Shown here piece by piece: positions 13,769 through 16,241 of a stretch of 16,241 bases of DNA. The DNA is from an uncultured Oscillospiraceae bacterium (GTDB lineage: Bacteria > Bacillota > Clostridia > Oscillospirales > Acutalibacteraceae). The notes below the pieces were generated by a model. The model saw only the letters and a list, made by a program, of their open reading frames with translations. It did not search any database and had not been told where the DNA came from. Each line of letters opens with the position of its first letter. The first letter of the stretch is position 1. The position numbers and the translations under genes are program-made. Where the stretch lies: contig USDZ01000018.1 of NCBI GenBank assembly GCA_900553525.1, positions 1 to 16,241 of the forward strand, in the 5' to 3' direction.

Positions 13769-14695
13769 CTACATCATATCCCGTTTATGGAGGAAGAAGG
13801 CCACCGCCGCCATAACAATCCCCGACAGCAGAACAGGGAACCAGAAAAACTGGGTCAGTGGCAGTCCCTCCACGTTCATACCGTAAAAGCCGGCGATGAT
13901 GTTGGGCACAGAGATCACAATCGTCACCGAGGCAAGCGCCTTCATGACGATATTCAGATTATTGGAAATCACCGAAGCAAACGCGTCCATGGTCCCGGAG
14001 AGGATATTCAAGTAAATACTGGACATCTCGATGGACTGCTTGATCTCGATGAGTACATCCTCAAGCAGATCTTGATCGTCCTCATACAGCTTGATATATT
14101 TCCCCCGCATCAATTTTTCCAACGTAGTCTCGTCGGCTTTTAAAGATGTGGAAAAATATACCAGAGATTTTTCCACATCCAGAAGATTGATGAGTTCCTT
14201 ATTTTTCATGGATTTACGCAGCTGCTTTTCCAAAGAACTGGACAGTTTATCAATCTGCTTAAGGAATTGAAGAAAGCGCTGTGCCACCCGCAACATAAGC
14301 CGCAGCACGAACTGCGTTTTGAGATTGGTCTGAACCCCTTTGACCACCCCCTCCGCAAATTCAGAGAGAATGGCATTTTCCCGCAGAGATACCGTAATCA
14401 CACAGGACGATGTGACCAGAATGCCTAGAGGCAGGGTGTAATAAGCAATTTCATCATCCTGACGTTCCGCTACAGGAGCGTCAAGAATGATCAGGGTGTT
14501 CCCATCCTCGGCCTCAATACGGGACGATTCCTCCTCGTCCAAGGCCGCCCGGATAAAATCCTGTTCCAAGGAAAACTGGTGGATCAGGCTGTTGATCTCC
14601 CGTTCATCGGGATTGACCACATTGATCCAACAGCCTTCTTCGAAATCCTCTTGTTGACGCACCCGCCCATTGACGGTTTTGTAATAAGCGATCAT
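13769..14695 (-). CDS. corA: CorA-family magnesium/divalent cation transporter
   Basis: 308 residues. The cytoplasmic N-terminal domain (1-245) is alpha/beta then a long charged helix (LMLRVAQRFLQFLKQIDKLSSSLEKQL). Two C-terminal TM helices follow, with the signature YGMN at 271-274 (GFYGMNVEGLPL), and a short positively charged tail (HKRDMM). CorA forms a pentameric Mg2+ (also Co2+/Ni2+) channel in the plasma membrane. ATG 14695 has AAAGGGG (14711-14705) 9 nt upstream. It ends in TAG, which matters for judging the TAG in hydA. It stands alone behind a leader of about 165 nt that contains a small ORF, described separately. Confidence 0.93.
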   Translation of the reverse strand: MIAYYKTVNGRVRQQEDFEEGCWINVVNPDEREINSLIHQFSLEQDFIRAALDEEESSRIEAEDGNTLIILDAPVAERQDDEIAYYTLPLGILVTSSCVITVSLRENAILSEFAEGVVKGVQTNLKTQFVLRLMLRVAQRFLQFLKQIDKLSSSLEKQLRKSMKNKELINLLDVEKSLVYFSTSLKADETTLEKLMRGKYIKLYEDDQDLLEDVLIEIKQSIEMSSIYLNILSGTMDAFASVISNNLNIVMKALASVTIVISVPNIIAGFYGMNVEGLPLTQFFWFPVLLSGIVMAAVAFFLHKRDMM

Positions 14696-14862
14696 CGGCG
14701 CATACCCCTTTCCCGGGAGCCCCGACGGCCGCCAAAAGACTAGGGCCGGACCGGATGCATCCCGCTCTTGTTGACGTTTCGACTACCAGGGTCAGGACTC
14801 ACCCTGCCCACCTCCTGTCTGCTTTTCAAACGGACAAAGCCGTGGGTGTAATAAACACTACC
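14696..14862 (-). promoter_or_regulatory. Long structured leader of corA
   Basis: From the predicted start near 14862 to corA. Visible elements on the minus strand: ACGG/CCGT and GTGT/ACAC small hairpins near the start; CCCAC of the early leader, which can pair with the GTGGG just after the leader ORF's Shine-Dalgarno; a 6-bp hairpin CAGGGT/ACCCTG (14806-14787) over the leader ORF start codon; palindrome GGATGCATCC (14762-14753); and CGGCC/GGCCG (14748-14726) spanning the leader ORF stop. The M-box (ykoK) Mg2+ riboswitch core was looked for and not seen. No clear intrinsic terminator lies between the leader ORF and corA. Confidence 0.5.
14740..14802 (-). CDS. Candidate 20-residue leader peptide upstream of corA
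   Basis: A GTG start (14802-14800) is preceded at 8 nt by a textbook AGGAGGTG (14816-14809), better than the site of corA itself. The 20 codons end in TAG (14742-14740), 44 nt before the corA start. The peptide begins MSPDPGSRNV and ends GMHPVRP. A Pro-Asp-Pro N-terminus recalls MgtL of E. coli/Salmonella (MEPDPTP...), whose acidic/proline codons destabilise the ribosome at low Mg2+ and thereby turn on mgtA. The codons for Asp-Pro form the 3' arm of a hairpin whose 5' arm covers the start codon. Its translation is inferred from the Shine-Dalgarno and the position; the function is analogy only. Confidence 0.5.
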   Translation of the reverse strand: MSPDPGSRNVNKSGMHPVRP

Positions 14863-14868
14863 GTCAAC

Positions 14869-14896
14869 ATTATAGCACAATATATCGCGATTGCAA
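14869..14896 (-). promoter_or_regulatory. Promoter of corA
   Basis: On the minus strand TTGCAA (14896-14891), a 16-nt spacer and a perfect TATAAT (14874-14869). The predicted start near 14862 leaves a leader of about 165 nt before corA. Confidence 0.75.
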
Positions 14897-15197
14897 GCGC
14901 TATCTGAGGATAAACGCTCCAAACAGCCGGGAATTATCTAAAAATCGCTGTATTTGAGGCAATACCGGTCAATTTAACCCAATTTTAATCTTCTTAATCC
15001 CTTTTATTATAGTCTCTCCAGCCTTTACAGCTTCATTCTTCCACTTTTGAAAACCGCTTCTTCTCAAATTTTTTCGCTTTTCTCCGGATATTTCATGAGA
15101 TTTTCTTTTTATAATGAAAAAAGATTCGATGAACTGAAGGTTTTGGAAAACGCCTCTCGTTTTTATAAACGGATGGGCGGAAAGGGAGGTGGTGTGG
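14897..15197. other. Divergent intergenic region between corA and the sigma-factor operon
   Basis: No supported gene; it is AT-rich compared with the rest. On the plus strand TTTAAC (14973-14978) and TTTAAT (14984-14989) repeat at 11-bp spacing, with a TTAATC shortly after and TATTAT (15005-15010) downstream. This looks like a PhoP-type box plus -10 but is unproven. A perfect TATAAT at 15110-15115 is the best -10 for the sigma operon, with no good -35 at 16-18 nt. Confidence 0.4.
15110..15115 (+). promoter_or_regulatory. Candidate -10 box of the sigma-factor operon
   Basis: TATAAT with about 80 nt to the start codon. The expected -35 window reads GATATT, a poor match, so a helper protein or another sigma factor may be involved. 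TGAAAACC near 15045 resembles an ECF-type -35, but I could not find a convincing partner. Confidence 0.35.
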
Positions 15198-15698
15198 ATG
15201 GACGATGAGGCGTTCGCCGGACTTGTCCGGGACTATTCCCGTTTAATTTATACGGTCTGTTACCGGCTGGTTCACAATGAGCAGGAGGCCGAAAATCTAA
15301 CCCAGGAAACCTTCCTCACCGCCTATCGTGCGATTAATCGTTTTATAGGCGATCGCTATAAACCTTGGCTCATCCGTATCGCGGTCAACAAATCCAAAGA
15401 TTATCTCAAGAGCGCCGCTTATGTGTTGACCAACCCGACCGAACTCGAAACGCTGGATACCTATCCCTCCCCCTCGTCACCAGCCATGGAAACCGAATCC
15501 CGGGAAGTCATCGAATACATACGGAAAGCGTGCGATCATTTGCCCGAGCCTTACCGCCAAGTCGCACGTTTGCGGTTTCTGGAGGAAAAAAGTTATGAGG
15601 AGATTACCGCCGTCCTCGGCAGGCCGCTCAAAACGGTACAGACGCAGGGCCTGCGTGCCCGCGAAAAACTGAAGAAGGTCCTAAAGGAGGTGCTGTAA
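15198..15698 (+). CDS. ECF-type RNA polymerase sigma factor
   Basis: 166 residues with the two ECF domains. Region 2 (about 9-73) includes ENLTQETFLTAYRAINRF, the -10 recognition helix area, and PWLIRIAVNKSKDYL. Region 4 (about 104-160) includes LPEPYRQVARLRFLEEKSYEEITAVLGRPLKTV, a helix-turn-helix for the -35. The linker is short and carries no extra domain. It directs RNA polymerase to a small regulon and is normally held inactive by the anti-sigma factor encoded next. ATG 15198 was chosen over GTG 15189 because GGGAGG (15184-15189) is 8 nt before the ATG and overlaps the GTG. The stop is one base before the anti-sigma start, so the two are translationally coupled. Confidence 0.93.
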   Translation: MDDEAFAGLVRDYSRLIYTVCYRLVHNEQEAENLTQETFLTAYRAINRFIGDRYKPWLIRIAVNKSKDYLKSAAYVLTNPTELETLDTYPSPSSPAMETESREVIEYIRKACDHLPEPYRQVARLRFLEEKSYEEITAVLGRPLKTVQTQGLRAREKLKKVLKEVL

Positions 15699-15699
15699 G

Positions 15700-16218
15700 A
15701 TGCTGAAGGAAGATACCATACAAGACGGCCATCTGTCGCCTGAAACGATAACCGCTCTCGCGAATGGCGCTTATAGCGGAAGAGACGCCGGCCTTCTCCT
15801 CCTCCACTTAGAAGCCTGTCCCTCCTGCATGGACACTTATATCGACGCTCTTTGCACGTCTCAACCGGATGAACCTGCCGCAGGTACCTCTGCCTTGCAA
15901 GACCGTATCCTGACTTCGATCAATCGGGAAAAACGTCGAACCCGAGGCCGGACATTGGCTTTCAACACCGCCAAAATATCCGTCGCTGTCGCCCTGACCA
16001 TGCTCCTCTTTTTCAGCGGTGCTTTTCATCGGTTGGAGGAGGGTACCTCTTATATCCTCCAGCAGATCAGCGCCGACCAAACACCTCCGCCATCAGGAGA
16101 CGACACGGAGAAAAACCGCTGGGAACAACTGGCTTTCAGTTATAACGCCGGTTTTCAAACCCTAGTCGACCGCATTCAAGCATTTTTTGTAGGAGATGAT
16201 GAGTATGAGCGCAAATAA
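15700..16218 (+). CDS. Membrane-bound zinc-binding anti-sigma factor
   Basis: 172 residues. The N-terminal domain holds a ZAS motif H36-x3-C40-x2-C43 (HLEACPSC), used to bind zinc and clamp the partner ECF sigma. A basic stretch (REKRRTRGR, 76-84) is followed by one TM helix (about 91-110). The last 60 residues, expected outside the cell, have no motif I recognise. AAAGGAGGTG inside the 3' end of the sigma gene drives its start, one base after the sigma stop. Release of sigma would follow an envelope signal sensed by the outer part, which is inference from the family. The next gene overlaps its last 14 bases. Confidence 0.88.
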   Translation: MLKEDTIQDGHLSPETITALANGAYSGRDAGLLLLHLEACPSCMDTYIDALCTSQPDEPAAGTSALQDRILTSINREKRRTRGRTLAFNTAKISVAVALTMLLFFSGAFHRLEEGTSYILQQISADQTPPPSGDDTEKNRWEQLAFSYNAGFQTLVDRIQAFFVGDDEYERK

Positions 16219-16241
16219 CGTTCCCCCTTATGTCCCCCCAC
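16205..16241 (+). CDS. Start of a third gene of the sigma operon (3' truncated by window edge)
   Basis: ATG 16205 is preceded by AGGAG (16191-16195) at 9 nt and lies inside the end of the anti-sigma gene, a 14-base overlap. Only 12 residues are visible (MSANNVPPYVPP), polar and Pro-rich. The function cannot be told. Position suggests a membrane or envelope protein controlled by or acting with the sigma/anti-sigma pair. Confidence 0.6.
   Translation, partial: MSANNVPPYVPP

Noticed and set aside
14696..14862. M-box (ykoK) Mg2+ riboswitch before corA
   Set aside because: The conserved core (GTTAGGTGAGGCTCC-like start and AAAGCTCNACGA-like end) is not present in the leader.
14770..14868. 7-bp inverted repeat GTTGACG / CGTCAAC enclosing most of the corA leader as a P1 stem
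   Set aside because: The outer copy begins directly after the TATAAT and would mostly lie before the expected transcript start, so it cannot form in the RNA.
1..16241. Insertion sequences, phage genes, CRISPR arrays, tRNA or rRNA genes
   Set aside because: No transposase or integrase motifs, no regularly spaced repeats and no tRNA-like cloverleaf were seen. Gene composition is even along the window.

Overview
The window reads as a chromosomal segment of an anaerobic Gram-positive bacterium of the Clostridia, probably an Oscillospiraceae-like gut lineage. The reasons are strong AGGAGG-type ribosome binding sites, sigma-A-like promoters, a trimeric NADH-linked [FeFe] hydrogenase operon, an ABC-F ATPase, a YfhO-family membrane protein and an ECF sigma/ZAS anti-sigma pair. 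The assignment is by gene content only. No insertion sequence, phage gene, CRISPR array, tRNA or rRNA was seen.

Layout. 1-1075 (+): the 3' end of an ABC-F ATPase gene and a small multi-TM protein. 1298-2563 (-): an MFS transporter, converging on the first pair at a shared terminator. 2947-7987 (+): a five-cistron hydrogenase operon (NuoE-like HydC, GHKL ATPase, small thioredoxin-like [2Fe-2S] protein, NuoF-like HydB, HydA). It has a clear promoter, a leader of about 145 nt with several hairpins, and a strong terminator. 8128-9433 (-): xanthine phosphoribosyltransferase and a YfbR-like 5'-deoxynucleotidase, both nucleotide salvage enzymes. 9582-13657 (+): a GT-C glycosyltransferase and a YfhO-family protein, probably a cell-envelope glycosylation pair, ended by a bidirectional terminator. 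13769-14695 (-): a CorA divalent-cation transporter behind a leader of about 165 nt. 15198-16241 (+): an ECF sigma factor, its membrane zinc-binding anti-sigma factor and the start of a third overlapping gene.

Two things stand out. First, hydA carries an in-frame TAG (7166-7168) eight codons after the L1 Cys of the H-cluster domain. The conserved protein continues in the same frame for another 272 codons, so the gene is freshly broken, read through, or mis-sequenced. TAG is a normal stop for corA and its leader ORF, so the code is not globally changed. Second, the corA leader contains a previously unlisted 20-codon ORF with a near-perfect Shine-Dalgarno and a Pro-Asp-Pro N-terminus. Placed before a Mg2+ transporter, this resembles the MgtL leader peptide of enteric bacteria, in which acidic/proline codons sense low Mg2+ by destabilising the ribosome. 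It is the best candidate here for an undescribed regulatory system.

All calls rest on reading motifs by eye. No database search, alignment or folding program was run.
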